Source: Colwellia sp. PAMC 20917 (lineage in GTDB: Bacteria > Pseudomonadota > Gammaproteobacteria > Enterobacterales > Alteromonadaceae). Taken from it: a stretch of DNA of 64,000 nt. The notes beneath the pieces were generated by a model. That model was not told the origin of the DNA and ran no database searches. It saw only the letters and a program-made list of their open reading frames with translations. Each line of letters opens with the position of its first letter. Position 1 is the first letter of the stretch. Below are positions 45,888-54,424 of this stretch, one piece after another. Location of the stretch: NCBI RefSeq assembly GCF_001767295.1, contig NZ_CP014944.1:3286001-3350000 (forward strand), given 5' to 3'. The translations under genes were made by a program, and so were the position numbers.

Positions 45888-46781
45888 ATGTTTTTACCTA
45901 ATCTTAAGCATTTACGCTATTTAATTGCGCTTTACCAAGAACAAAATTTTCATCGAGCAGCCAGTGCATGCTTTGTTAGTCAGTCAACCTTAAGTAGCGC
46001 TATTCTAAAATTAGAAGAACAGCTAAATTGTCAATTAATTGAACGTGACAACAAGTCTTTTTTATTTACGACTCAGGGCATTGAAGTTGTTGAAAAATCG
46101 CGACAGTTATTAGTCTCGGCCAACGAATTAGTCAGCTTTGCAAAACAACAAGGTAGCGAGTATACCGGGACTGTACGTATTGGTTGTATTCCAACGATTG
46201 CGCCATTTCTCTTAACTGATTTTGTGCGCGCCTGCCAAAGTAAACTTCCTGATTTAGCCTTGTTTTTACGTGAAGATACCACTGAAAACTTAATGAATAT
46301 GCTTAATAATGGTGAAATAGATGTGTTGATTCTAGCGTTGCCAATAGCAGTAAATAACTTTCATTGTCGATTAGTAGGTAAAGACAGGTTTTTTATGGCA
46401 GGTAATAAAACGCTAGTAGAGACTTTTCAACAAACAGACAGTTATAAACATTTACCGGAACAGAGTATTTTCTTATTATCATCAGAGCATTGCCTTACTG
46501 AACATGCCTTGTCAGCATGTAAACTTGCTGATAAATCGCGTATTCATTCTTTTTCTGCGTCAAGCTTGTCAACATTGGTACAGATGACCGCTTTTCATCA
46601 AGGCTTTACTTTTTTGCCTGAAATGGCGGTAAAGAAAAATATCGGGGAAAATGAGGGGTTAACCATAGCACCGTTAGATCAAGATTATTATCGAGAAATT
46701 GGTGTGCTATGGCGAAAAACGTCAATGAGAAATGTTTTATATAACCAATTGTCAGCGGTGATAACTGACTTATTAATTTAA
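45888..46781 (+). CDS. OxyR-like LysR-family peroxide regulator
   Basis: The 297-residue protein is a LysR-type regulator: a winged helix-turn-helix (about 5-65, NFHRAASACFVSQSTLSSAI) and a periplasmic-binding-like sensor (about 95-290). In the sensor, Cys202 and Cys211 sit in SEHCLTEHALSAC, with the nine-residue spacing of Cys199 and Cys208 that form the peroxide-sensing disulfide of OxyR. It therefore probably senses hydrogen peroxide. No catalase or peroxiredoxin gene adjoins it. I give no symbol because LysR paralogues are hard to separate by eye, but OxyR is the best guess. Confidence 0.85.
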   Translation: MFLPNLKHLRYLIALYQEQNFHRAASACFVSQSTLSSAILKLEEQLNCQLIERDNKSFLFTTQGIEVVEKSRQLLVSANELVSFAKQQGSEYTGTVRIGCIPTIAPFLLTDFVRACQSKLPDLALFLREDTTENLMNMLNNGEIDVLILALPIAVNNFHCRLVGKDRFFMAGNKTLVETFQQTDSYKHLPEQSIFLLSSEHCLTEHALSACKLADKSRIHSFSASSLSTLVQMTAFHQGFTFLPEMAVKKNIGENEGLTIAPLDQDYYREIGVLWRKTSMRNVLYNQLSAVITDLLI

Positions 46782-47101
46782 TTCATCAAGCTAACTATTT
46801 GATAATTCAGCTCAAGGTAACGATTTATTGAACAATAGCTAAACCATTATTTGCTGGCCAAACTTATCGGAGCCAAAGGGCAGTCTAGTGGCTATATTTT
46901 ATTTATTATCGGTGTGGGTGTTGGCTAATTAGAGAATGCTTTATTTTAATGTTATTACACCTTATCAGGGAGATACCGGTACATTAATCGTTATGGGCGT
47001 ATTTTTTATCACCGCTTATTTTTCTTTTAAAACGCCAAGATGTTTTACTCATAATAAAGCCTAAAGCCTAAAGCATCACCTTAGACTTTATAACTGGGCT
47101 G
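46782..47101. pseudogene. Decayed membrane-protein fragment
   Basis: Two short plus-strand reading segments in this gap look coding but are broken by stops and a frame change. One is near 46857-46927 (AKLIGAKGQSSGYILF and IIGVGVG then stop). The other is near 46936-47063 (LYFNVITPYQGDTGTLIVMG, then VFFITAYFSFKTPR). Both are hydrophobic, so they may be remnants of one small integral membrane protein. No start codon or ribosome binding site remains. Confidence 0.4.
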
Positions 47102-47497
47102 CTATTCTGCTTGGCTAAAAACCATATTAATGTAATCAACCATGCCAACAATTTCATTGTTTGCAACAACGGGCGCTAAGTGAATGCTAAAGCGTTCAAA
47201 TAACCGAGCGCAATATCTTACATCCATATTTGGATCAACACTTAATATAGGTTTTGCCATTATTTCATATAAGTTTACCCGGTCGGGCGAACGGTCTTTT
47301 GCTAAGACTTCTTTCGCGATATCAGCAAGCATCACTAAACCGTATTCATCTTGTGGATTACGCTTATTGATAATTAAGGCATTAACATTATGCTTTTTTG
47401 CTAATTTAATACCTTCAGCAACAGTCATCATGCCATCAGCGAATTGATAGTTATCAGTGGTCATTGCATCTTTAACTTGTACTAATTTATGGATCAT
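47102..47497 (-). CDS. CBS-domain-pair protein in the DUF1538 operon
   Basis: The 131-residue protein is a pair of CBS domains (about 5-65 and 70-128: VKDAMTTDNYQFADGMMTVA, then YEIMAKPILSVDPNMDVRYC and FSIHLAPVVANNEIVGMVDY). CBS pairs bind adenine nucleotides and often gate transporters. It overlaps the PII-like gene by four bases and is the last of four genes with the two DUF1538 membrane proteins, so it is probably a cytoplasmic energy-sensing subunit of that system (inference from the operon). Confidence 0.87.
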   Translation of the reverse strand: MIHKLVQVKDAMTTDNYQFADGMMTVAEGIKLAKKHNVNALIINKRNPQDEYGLVMLADIAKEVLAKDRSPDRVNLYEIMAKPILSVDPNMDVRYCARLFERFSIHLAPVVANNEIVGMVDYINMVFSQAE

Positions 47498-47844
47498 AGT
47501 TCTTCCTCAACTTTACCTTTTAAGCGTTCTACTTGATGAGCTACGCCAACAGCATCTTCGACATTTAGTTGAATCGCAATACCTTTACCCGGGTCTTGGT
47601 CAAACCCTGCGATTTTACTGATCCGTTCTAGAATTTTTCTGGATAAATGTTCTTCAACGACAAAAAGTAATACGTCTCTTTGTGTCTCAAGTTGCATACC
47701 AAAAAAGGTTCTTTGGCGTTTAATACCTTCACCTCTAGCATTATTTATTATCGTTGCGCCAGTGGCTCCAGCCATTCTGGCGCCTTTCATAACTTCGTCT
47801 GTTACACCGTCGTCAACAAATGCGACAATTAGTTTGAATTGCAT
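47494..47844 (-). CDS. PII-like regulatory protein in the DUF1538 operon
   Basis: The 116-residue protein has the ferredoxin-like PII fold pattern: MQFKLIVAFVDDGVTDEVMK, then GARMAGATGATIINNARGEG and a long central loop, then VLLFVVEEHLSRKILERI. It lacks the uridylylated-tyrosine T-loop of GlnB, so it belongs to the wider PII-like group that senses nucleotides or ions and controls membrane proteins. It starts four bases after the second DUF1538 gene and overlaps the CBS gene. Confidence 0.87.
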   Translation of the reverse strand: MQFKLIVAFVDDGVTDEVMKGARMAGATGATIINNARGEGIKRQRTFFGMQLETQRDVLLFVVEEHLSRKILERISKIAGFDQDPGKGIAIQLNVEDAVGVAHQVERLKGKVEEEL

Positions 47845-47848
47845 GTGA

Positions 47849-48715
47849 TCACCTGTTTAATTTATCTTGTCTTGAGCTTTTTGAGAGCTGTTGTTTTTTT
47901 CTTAAACTACGCTTATTAATATTAATTCGTTTTCTTTTTTTACTTTTTTGTTCGATTTGTTGGGCTTTTGCTTGGGTTAATTGTGCATAAGCCATTACAG
48001 CAATAATAGGAAATAAACTGGCAAAAGCGATTAAGCCAAAACCATCAATCAGTGGACTACGTCCTGGAATGGTACTGGCTAAACCTAAGCCTAAAGCCGC
48101 AACTAAAGGGACTGTGACTGTTGACGTGGTTACACCACCAGAGTCGTAAGCAAGAGGTACAATTAGCTTAGGACAAAAAAAAGTTTGAATAACGACAACG
48201 ATATAACCAGAAATAATATAGTAATGAATAGGATGACCAACCACGATACGATAGCTACCAAGGGCGATACCGATAGCAACACCAATCGCCACAGATATTC
48301 GTAAACTATTGGCTTTTATGGCTCCACCAGAAACTTCTTCTGCCTTTATTGCTACAGCAATCAATGACGGCTCAGCAATTGTGGTACTAAAACCTATTGC
48401 AGCTGCAAAAATATATACCCAGAAGTAATCTGACCAATGAATGTGAGTTAATACCTGTTCGCCAGTATGGATAAATTCTGGCGCTGTTAATTGTGTTGCC
48501 ATCATTTTGCCTAAAGGAAATAAAGCTTTTTCTAGGCCCAGTAAAAATAAAGCTAAACCAATTAAAACATAAATAAAACCAAAGCCGACTTGTTTGATAT
48601 GTGGAATGGGTTTGCGGATCACTAATAGTTGGAAACCTAAAATAATTGACAGTATTGGCAGTACGTCAATAATGGTGTTTTTTAAAGTAATTAAAAACTC
48701 AAAAAGTAAAGCCAT
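47849..48715 (-). CDS. DUF1538 integral membrane protein, second subunit (UmpB-like)
   Basis: The 288-residue protein has about seven transmembrane helices and two DUF1538 signatures: [13 protein letters not shown] (about 110-122) and [16 protein letters not shown] (about 193-208). A charged cytoplasmic tail rich in Lys/Arg (after about 250) follows, absent from its partner. DUF1538 pairs have been reported (UmpAB of Halomonas) as a two-component Na+/H+ antiporter; the same role here is an inference. Its first base overlaps the stop of the upstream partner. Confidence 0.85.
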   Translation of the reverse strand: MALLFEFLITLKNTIIDVLPILSIILGFQLLVIRKPIPHIKQVGFGFIYVLIGLALFLLGLEKALFPLGKMMATQLTAPEFIHTGEQVLTHIHWSDYFWVYIFAAAIGFSTTIAEPSLIAVAIKAEEVSGGAIKANSLRISVAIGVAIGIALGSYRIVVGHPIHYYIISGYIVVVIQTFFCPKLIVPLAYDSGGVTTSTVTVPLVAALGLGLASTIPGRSPLIDGFGLIAFASLFPIIAVMAYAQLTQAKAQQIEQKSKKRKRININKRSLRKKQQLSKSSRQDKLNR

Positions 48716-49452
48716 TAATTGATCACCATGCCGTAAATCATCACAAAAACCATTGGGGTTAAAGAAGCCAAAGCGATTAAGCCAAAACCATCGGTCATCG
48801 GGTTTCTACCTTTTATTGCCGAAGCTAAACCAACGCCCAGTGCAGTGACTAAGGGGACGGTAATGGTTGATGTAGTCACGCCACCTGAATCGTAAGCAAT
48901 ACCGATTATCCAACTTGGAGCAATCATAGTCATCATCACTACAAGTACATAGCCTCCCAAGATGAGGTATTGAATTGGCCAGCCACGTATAATACGTAAT
49001 ACACCAATCACAATGGCAAGCCCTACGGCAAATGCAACAGTAAAACGCAGTCCATTTGCATAGGAAATTTGTGCGGCTAAAGTATCTTTTATAATGCCAC
49101 CAGAGGCTGCCACACTTGCTGCTTCTTTAGCTACAGCAATTAACGAAGGCTCGGCAACGGTTGTGCCAAAGCCCAGGCAAAAAGCGAAGGTAAGTAACCA
49201 ACTAATACTGCCTTTTTTTGCAAAGGCTTGTGCCATAGATTCGCCAATGGGAAATAGTCCCATTTCTAGGCCATAAATAAAAAATGTCAGGCCGAGTACA
49301 ACTAATGCTAAACCTACTAAAATATCACCAATATTTGGCATGTGTTGTTGGAGAACAGCAAATTGAAAAAAAGCGATCACTAAAATTATTGGCAGTAAGT
49401 CTTTACAACTACCGAGTAATGCTTTTAAAAAAACCATAAGTTGTTGATTCAT
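48715..49452 (-). CDS. DUF1538 integral membrane protein, first subunit (UmpA-like)
   Basis: The 245-residue protein has about seven transmembrane helices and shares with its neighbour the signatures [16 protein letters not shown] and [16 protein letters not shown], so the two are paralogous halves of one transporter. In many genomes the two are fused. It is the first gene of a four-gene operon (DUF1538, DUF1538, PII-like, CBS) with overlaps or gaps of one to four bases throughout. The combination of transporter, PII and CBS proteins suggests a transporter gated by nucleotide or nutrient state. Sodium or proton transport is the best guess from published relatives. Confidence 0.85.
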   Translation of the reverse strand: MNQQLMVFLKALLGSCKDLLPIILVIAFFQFAVLQQHMPNIGDILVGLALVVLGLTFFIYGLEMGLFPIGESMAQAFAKKGSISWLLTFAFCLGFGTTVAEPSLIAVAKEAASVAASGGIIKDTLAAQISYANGLRFTVAFAVGLAIVIGVLRIIRGWPIQYLILGGYVLVVMMTMIAPSWIIGIAYDSGGVTTSTITVPLVTALGVGLASAIKGRNPMTDGFGLIALASLTPMVFVMIYGMVIN

Positions 49453-49733
49453 ATAAATAGTCTTTTAGCGGGTTTAGGGTATTATATAAAATGCACAAAG
49501 TATTACTTTGTGCTGAATCAAACTAATTGTTTATTTAAATTTAAGCTAAGTACAACGGATTAACCTTATATAAAATCACAGTGTAGATTAACATTGTTAG
49601 GGTTTTCAATTATCTGTGCTAGAGTCATACTTTGATATATAAAGATTCGTGACTGGCTAAAGTAATTAACGCTTAGTTGGTAGCCTTATTATATTTTACA
49701 AGTATCACTATTAATCACTAAGCGAGCAATAAC

Positions 49734-50111
49734 ATGAAAAAAACATCAATAGTATCCTGTGCAATATTTACTGTGTTATTTAGCATCTCAAATGCTTTTG
49801 GCGCGGTTATCCCTTCAAGCAATGTTATTCAACAGCAGCAAAGTTTGTATAACACCGAACAAGTTTTAAGCTTACTTGATGGTGCAGAAGTTCAAGAAAA
49901 GTTAGTTTCTTTGGGGGTTAATGTTGCCGATGCTCGAACTCGAGTGGCTAATATGACAGAACAAGAACTCAATACTTTTAATTCAACCCTAAACGATATG
50001 CCTGCTGCTAGAGGAGTTGTTGGTACTATAGTCACTGTGCTAGTGGTTTTAGCTGTTTTGGATGTAATGGGTATAACTGATGTTTATTCATTCATTAGAC
50101 CCATAAATTAA
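49734..50111 (+). CDS. PA2779-like small secreted membrane protein
   Basis: The 125-residue protein has a signal peptide (about 1-23), a helical part with QVLSLLDGAEVQEKLVSLGV, AARTRVANMTEQEL-like blocks, and a C-terminal transmembrane segment (VVGTIVTVLVVLAVLDVM, about 94-111). This is the layout of the PA2779 family, which is nearly always found beside a PA2778-type cysteine peptidase, as here. The function is unknown. The next gene starts seven bases after this stop. Confidence 0.82.
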   Translation: MKKTSIVSCAIFTVLFSISNAFGAVIPSSNVIQQQQSLYNTEQVLSLLDGAEVQEKLVSLGVNVADARTRVANMTEQELNTFNSTLNDMPAARGVVGTIVTVLVVLAVLDVMGITDVYSFIRPIN

Positions 50112-50118
50112 ATTATAG

Positions 50119-51096
50119 GTGTTAAATTATACCTTTTGTAAAGCTGGCCTATTGGTCAGCTTTTTGTTTTTAGCTAATGGCTGTGCAACGCCACCGCAAA
50201 GCAAGGCGCTCTTGGCTTCACCGCCTGACATTGCCGCTAAACATCAAATTAGCAACGTACCTTTCTTCCCCCAGCAAGATTTTTTTTGTGGTCCTGCAAC
50301 GCTGTCTGAAGTTTTTAATTATTATGGGGTGGAAAAAGATCAACAAAGCTTAGCGGCTGAGTTATTTGTTCCAAAGTTAAAAGGTAGCTTTCAAATTGAG
50401 ATGGTTGCTGCTGCTCGTCAATCTGGTTTTGTTGCTTATGCACAAGAAGGTAATTTGGCTCAGTTATTGTCGTTAGTTAGCGAAGATATTCCTGTTGTTG
50501 TTTTGCAAAATGTCTCAACGCCTTGGTATCCGATGTGGCATTATGCTGTGGTTACCGGTTATGACTTAAAAAAACAACTTATTACCCTGCATTCGGGGGA
50601 CCTTGCTAATAGAATTGCTGAGTTTAGTGTTTTTGAAAGAACATGGGCTAGAGGTAAATACTGGCTTTTAGCTGCGCTCCCCCCAACTAAAGCGAGTCAG
50701 TATTTGAAGCCATTCATTTATACGCGCGCAGCCCAAGATTTAATTTCAGTAGGGAAAAGCTCAGCAGGCATAACAGCGCTTACCCAGGCAACCAAGCAAT
50801 GGCCCGATTATTGGCTACCTTATTTTTTATTGGGTAATTACTTTTTAAGCCACGATGTAAAACAAGCAAATTTTTGGTATCAACAAGGCTATAAATTAGC
50901 AACACAAGAGTCTGCTTACCTCAATAATTATGCTTATGCATTAAATGCGGTAGGCTGTAACCAATTGGCAAAACAAACGATTGAACAAGCCTTAATACTC
51001 GCACCGAAAGACGCTAACATTATTGATAGCCAACAAGCTATTTATCAAAGTAAAGAAACAGCACAATGTTCGATGTCATCTGTTTCACTGCATTAA
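50119..51096 (+). CDS. PA2778-like C39-type cysteine peptidase lipoprotein with TPR
   Basis: The 325-residue protein has a lipobox LANGC (Cys22). A papain-like C39-type peptidase domain (about 45-190) carries the nucleophile Cys57 in FFCGPATLSE and the catalytic His141 in MWHYAVVTGYD. Tetratricopeptide-like repeats (about 195-310) follow. The start is a GTG at 50119, seven bases after the upstream stop, so translation is probably coupled. The pair matches the conserved PA2779/PA2778 couple; the peptidase may process its small partner or another exported protein carrying a double-glycine-type leader (inference). Confidence 0.87.
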   Translation: MLNYTFCKAGLLVSFLFLANGCATPPQSKALLASPPDIAAKHQISNVPFFPQQDFFCGPATLSEVFNYYGVEKDQQSLAAELFVPKLKGSFQIEMVAAARQSGFVAYAQEGNLAQLLSLVSEDIPVVVLQNVSTPWYPMWHYAVVTGYDLKKQLITLHSGDLANRIAEFSVFERTWARGKYWLLAALPPTKASQYLKPFIYTRAAQDLISVGKSSAGITALTQATKQWPDYWLPYFLLGNYFLSHDVKQANFWYQQGYKLATQESAYLNNYAYALNAVGCNQLAKQTIEQALILAPKDANIIDSQQAIYQSKETAQCSMSSVSLH

Positions 51097-51142
51097 TGAG
51101 TTTCGCTTTTTCATGAACCCGTTAAATTTTGTTAAAATTAAT

Positions 51143-51217
51143 ACTAATACTATGCGAACAAGGAGACCTATTAGTAACAAATTTGCCCCCTTAGTATTAG
51201 TACCGCTCAGTATTAGT
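51143..51217. repeat. Inverted repeat with two alternative 3' arms
   Basis: ACTAATACTA at 51143-51152 is matched by TAGTATTAGT at 51192-51201 and again by AGTATTAGT at 51209-51217. The two 3' arms compete for the same 5' arm. It lies between convergent genes. Confidence 0.6.
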
Positions 51218-51257
51218 TCACCCTAGTGCCAATCCAAGTAGGGGGTACTAGTGGGGA

Positions 51258-51725
51258 TCACTTAAATAGTATGGTTGCTTTTTCTTTTGGTAATAAGGCG
51301 TCTGGCCGTTCTACCCGATAAAGACCATTAGTGTGCTTTTTTAATAACCAGAGACCTTCATTACCTATTTCTAAAACAACATCAGTACTCTTTAACATAC
51401 CATTAGTTGTGAAAGGTGGGAGTTCTATTAAAATACTCTGTTGACTCGGTGATAGCCCTTTAAATACCTGTTCGATATAAATAGCACCCACACGAATAAC
51501 TTGTTTGTTTGTAAGTGTTATATTTTGTTTAAGTATTAGCTTTCCTGTTACGGCGACATTAGAAGTTTTAATAAGCGCTTGCGAGCTTAAAAATATTTGA
51601 TCGCCATGAGCGACAAACGAATTTAGTAGCATAAATAAAAAAAGTAAACACGTACGTAGCTTAGTATAAAAGACTATTTTTTTTTGTACTATAGAACTAT
51701 TTTTTAATAAAATAAAAGTCACCAC
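51258..51725 (-). CDS. Secreted protein partnered with a PEP-CTERM metalloprotease
   Basis: This 155-residue protein of unknown family has a signal-like hydrophobic stretch (about 24-43, CLLFLFMLLNSFVAHG) and a beta-rich mature part. Its start overlaps the end of the PEP-CTERM gene by 29 bases, which implies translational coupling and a shared role, for example as inhibitor, chaperone or substrate of the protease (inference). An internal start near residue 13 is possible but nothing in the sequence favours it. Confidence 0.7.
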   Translation of the reverse strand: MVTFILLKNSSIVQKKIVFYTKLRTCLLFLFMLLNSFVAHGDQIFLSSQALIKTSNVAVTGKLILKQNITLTNKQVIRVGAIYIEQVFKGLSPSQQSILIELPPFTTNGMLKSTDVVLEIGNEGLWLLKKHTNGLYRVERPDALLPKEKATILFK

Positions 51726-52536
51726 TAATATTTTTTCTTTTTACAACAAGCATAAGTAAGGCACTTAGCAATAACAAAATAGTGCTTGGCTCTGGAATAG
51801 CGGCGATTTGAATATCTCGAAGACCTACTCTCGTTATTAAAGTATCGAAATTTCTATTAGAGAATGCACGGTCTAGTACTCGTTGCTCGTTTGGCATAGA
51901 CGGTTGTGAAGCACCTGTTGCCATCAAACCATAATCCGACTCACCGGGGTTAAGTTCTTTTCCCCCTGAATGTGATAAGAAAAGAGAATGGCCAATTTCA
52001 TGTGATGCTGTACCGGCTATCAGATTAATCAGTTCTTTATTATTAGTGGCATAGCGGGCTAAGTCTGTTGCTATATTATTGGTAAAAATTGAACCAATAA
52101 CCTTCCCTTGCAAATACGATGTTAAAGCACATCCTGAGCAGGCATGACCTAAATATGACTCTCCACTGGTTACGTTACCGAATCGGAAATACAAGAACTC
52201 ATTATCGCCATTACTTGGGCCTGAACCTATTGTGCCAACTTCGAAATTAATATTTAGCTCTTTGCCAGCCGATAAACCAGCATAGCTATAACCAAAGAAG
52301 TCATTGCTGATCGCCGAGGATATATTGTTAATCACGTCATTTAATCCCATGTTACTAAAGCCATAGATAGATTCATCAAAAGCATTAGTCTTGGCGCTAT
52401 AGATATCAGTTGAGTTGATAGTCGTGAAGTCTAAAATGATCGTGGTTGCTACAGATTTTGGCATAAATAATGCCATTGCAGTAACCAATAACAGTAAAGT
52501 TAATATTCTTTTTTTTATTATCTGGTGGTTTTGCAT
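51697..52536 (-). CDS. PEP-CTERM zinc metalloprotease of the metzincin type
   Basis: The 279-residue protein has a signal peptide (about 10-30). A metalloprotease site HEIGHSLFLSH places zinc ligands His179, His183 and His189 with Glu180 as general base. A Met-turn candidate GLMATG (Met205) follows at the right distance for a metzincin. The C terminus has the sorting signal PEPSTILLLLSALLMLVVKRK, read by exosortase; here ten extra residues follow the basic cluster, which is unusual. No exosortase gene is in the window. It is the first gene of a two-gene unit with the overlapping secreted protein. Confidence 0.87.
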   Translation of the reverse strand: MQNHQIIKKRILTLLLLVTAMALFMPKSVATTIILDFTTINSTDIYSAKTNAFDESIYGFSNMGLNDVINNISSAISNDFFGYSYAGLSAGKELNINFEVGTIGSGPSNGDNEFLYFRFGNVTSGESYLGHACSGCALTSYLQGKVIGSIFTNNIATDLARYATNNKELINLIAGTASHEIGHSLFLSHSGGKELNPGESDYGLMATGASQPSMPNEQRVLDRAFSNRNFDTLITRVGLRDIQIAAIPEPSTILLLLSALLMLVVKRKNISGDFYFIKK

Positions 52537-53319
52537 GGTAAGCCTTTGTGTTCGCCAAGTTATAAATGAAAAAATTTACTCTCGGAGAGATTGAAAATCA
52601 ATTAAAGAATGATTGTAGTGCGTTGTATAATACGACCAAGTTGTAGTTATCGCGATGTTATTGGCGATGTTATTATCTAATATAATATCGCGTTATTTTA
52701 TCGCATAAAAATACCAAGTCCCAGTGTTGTATTGTAAGATCTATCGTTTATTTTGCCGTAAAATGTTGTAAATGTTAATAACTTTATACGTCCATTAATG
52801 CCCTGTAATAGTTGTGTTACTTAAAGAATTCTTAACTAGCTGGCTAGTCTTTATTTTATTTGTCATTAAAAGGGTTATGGGTAAATTGACACATAATAGT
52901 GCTAGCTGAGCTCTTTTCAAAGACAAGTAAATGGCTTTTAAAATGAGTGATTTCAGCAAGTGCTACTTTAAAGAGCAGATAATAACTCATAGAATTTATC
53001 CCTAATTAGAGGCCAACTTAAACGGCAATCTTGTTGCATGTGAAATACTTTAATATTGCGTAAAAAATGACTTTAGCGGTTGTCTATGAAATCATCGTTT
53101 AATTGACGAGCAAGTACCAACAGAAGTTTAAATGTATCCGTCAAAAAAGTCATACTAAGACAAATGCTTAGTGCTAATTAAATAATCACAATCACTGTTG
53201 GGAATGCTAATAAGCGCCTCCACTAACCATTGGTTATTAAAATACGCTCGATGAGTCACTAAATACATTATTAAGTCGGTAAGTTTGAAGTTATAACTTT
53301 CACGGATAACAACAATAAA
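52537..53319. other. Gene-poor region upstream of the GntR gene
   Basis: About 780 AT-rich bases. No family-like frame was found. A short tandem GCGATGTTATT occurs near 52651-52673. A plus-strand terminator closes the region (next entry), so an unannotated plus-strand transcript may lie within it. Confidence 0.5.
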
Positions 53320-53348
53320 CGGCTAATATTTGTTAGTCGCTTTTTTTT
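53320..53348 (+). terminator. Orphan rho-independent terminator before the GntR gene
   Basis: CGGCTAA at 53320-53326 pairs with TTAGTCG at 53333-53339 (one G-U), then C and eight T. No plus-strand gene ends in the 2.2 kb before it. Confidence 0.7.
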
Positions 53349-53362
53349 AGCTAATAAACCCT

Positions 53363-53368
53363 TATAAT
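53363..53368 (+). promoter_or_regulatory. Probable -10 box of the GntR gene
   Basis: TATAAT stands 28 bases before the GntR start. A matching -35 box would fall in the T run of the preceding terminator and is not convincing. Confidence 0.4.
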
Positions 53369-53396
53369 GTCAGCACACTTGTAAGAGAAGTACTTT

Positions 53397-54065
53397 ATGA
53401 CCATTGTTTATAAAACCCGAACTCAGTTAGTTGTTGAAACCCTTAGAGAGAAGATCCTCAGTGGCGAAATTCAAGCAGGACAACCTTTACGCCAAGCGGC
53501 ATTAGCCGAAGAGTTAAATGTTAGTCGAATTCCGGTACGTGAAGCGTTACTACAATTAGAAGCTGAAGGTTTAGTTGCTTTTGAACCGCATAAAGGCGCT
53601 ACAGCTACCGAGTTAAATGCTAGTCAAGTTGATGAATTATTTGAACTACGGGCTATGTTGGAAGCTGATTTGTTGGCGTCATCAATCCCTCGTCTTACGG
53701 TTGAAAAACTTGACGAAGCGACAGAACTTCTTGGGAAATTAGACAAGGCGCTTGGTAAAGAGAATGCTGCTAATACTTGGAGTGAATTAAATTCTGATTA
53801 CCATAATTGTTTATACTCAGGGGCAAATCGTCCGCAAACACAAGACTTAGTAAATACCTTGAATAAAAATGCAGACCGTTATATTCGCATGCATTTATTA
53901 TGGGCAGGGGGTATTTCAAAAGCAGAATCTGAACACAATGAATTACTCGCTTTATGTAAAGCAGGTAATATTGAAAAGTCTGTTGCTTTGTTAAAGCAGC
54001 ATATTTTGGGTTCTCGTGATGAAATAAAAGCGTTCCTTTGTGCAAGAGAGCTCGCAGAAGGATGA
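53397..54065 (+). CDS. GntR-family transcriptional regulator, FCD type
   Basis: The 222-residue protein has an N-terminal winged helix (about 8-75: VVETLREKILSGEIQAGQPL and NVSRIPVREALLQLEAEGLV). A helical FCD effector domain (about 80-215) follows, with metal-binding histidine candidates in DYHNCLY and SEHNELL. FCD regulators usually repress genes for using small organic acids or sugars acids. The target is unknown because no catabolic gene adjoins it. AGAGAAG precedes the ATG. Confidence 0.9.
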   Translation: MTIVYKTRTQLVVETLREKILSGEIQAGQPLRQAALAEELNVSRIPVREALLQLEAEGLVAFEPHKGATATELNASQVDELFELRAMLEADLLASSIPRLTVEKLDEATELLGKLDKALGKENAANTWSELNSDYHNCLYSGANRPQTQDLVNTLNKNADRYIRMHLLWAGGISKAESEHNELLALCKAGNIEKSVALLKQHILGSRDEIKAFLCARELAEG

Positions 54066-54424
54066 TATTAATTCAGCCAAACCAATAAAGTAGTGGCAGA
54101 GTCTTGTCTGTACTTTATATTGTTGGATAGTAAAACATAACGGCCACTATGTTTATTTGGGGTGTATTAAATCACTTATAATATTTTTTCGTAGAATTTA
54201 GTCTGATAATATTAACCATTGAGGCTAAGGTTAACAGTCGATCAGACACGGTAGAGATATTAATTATTCAAAAAATCCTTAGTAAGTTTATCGCGACAGT
54301 GTCAGAATATCCCTCATAATACAGTGATTAAATAAAGTATCACTTTCCCATCGTCATCCTGAATGAATTTCAGTATCTATATGACGGCTTTAAGATTTCG
54401 AATCTATTTAAAAAAGGACTAAAA
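54066..54424. other. Intergenic region before galE
   Basis: About 360 bases. I see no gene, strong hairpin or repeat. Confidence 0.5.

Noticed and set aside
51023-51226. 67-codon plus-strand frame overlapping the end of the peptidase gene
   Set aside because: It shares most of its start with the peptidase in another frame and has no family features or ribosome binding site.
52905-53010. IS6-like transposase N-terminal remnant (MSDFSKCYFKEQII)
   Set aside because: Only a dozen residues resemble the start of IS6-type transposases, the following WAVRWY block is absent and no inverted repeats were found.
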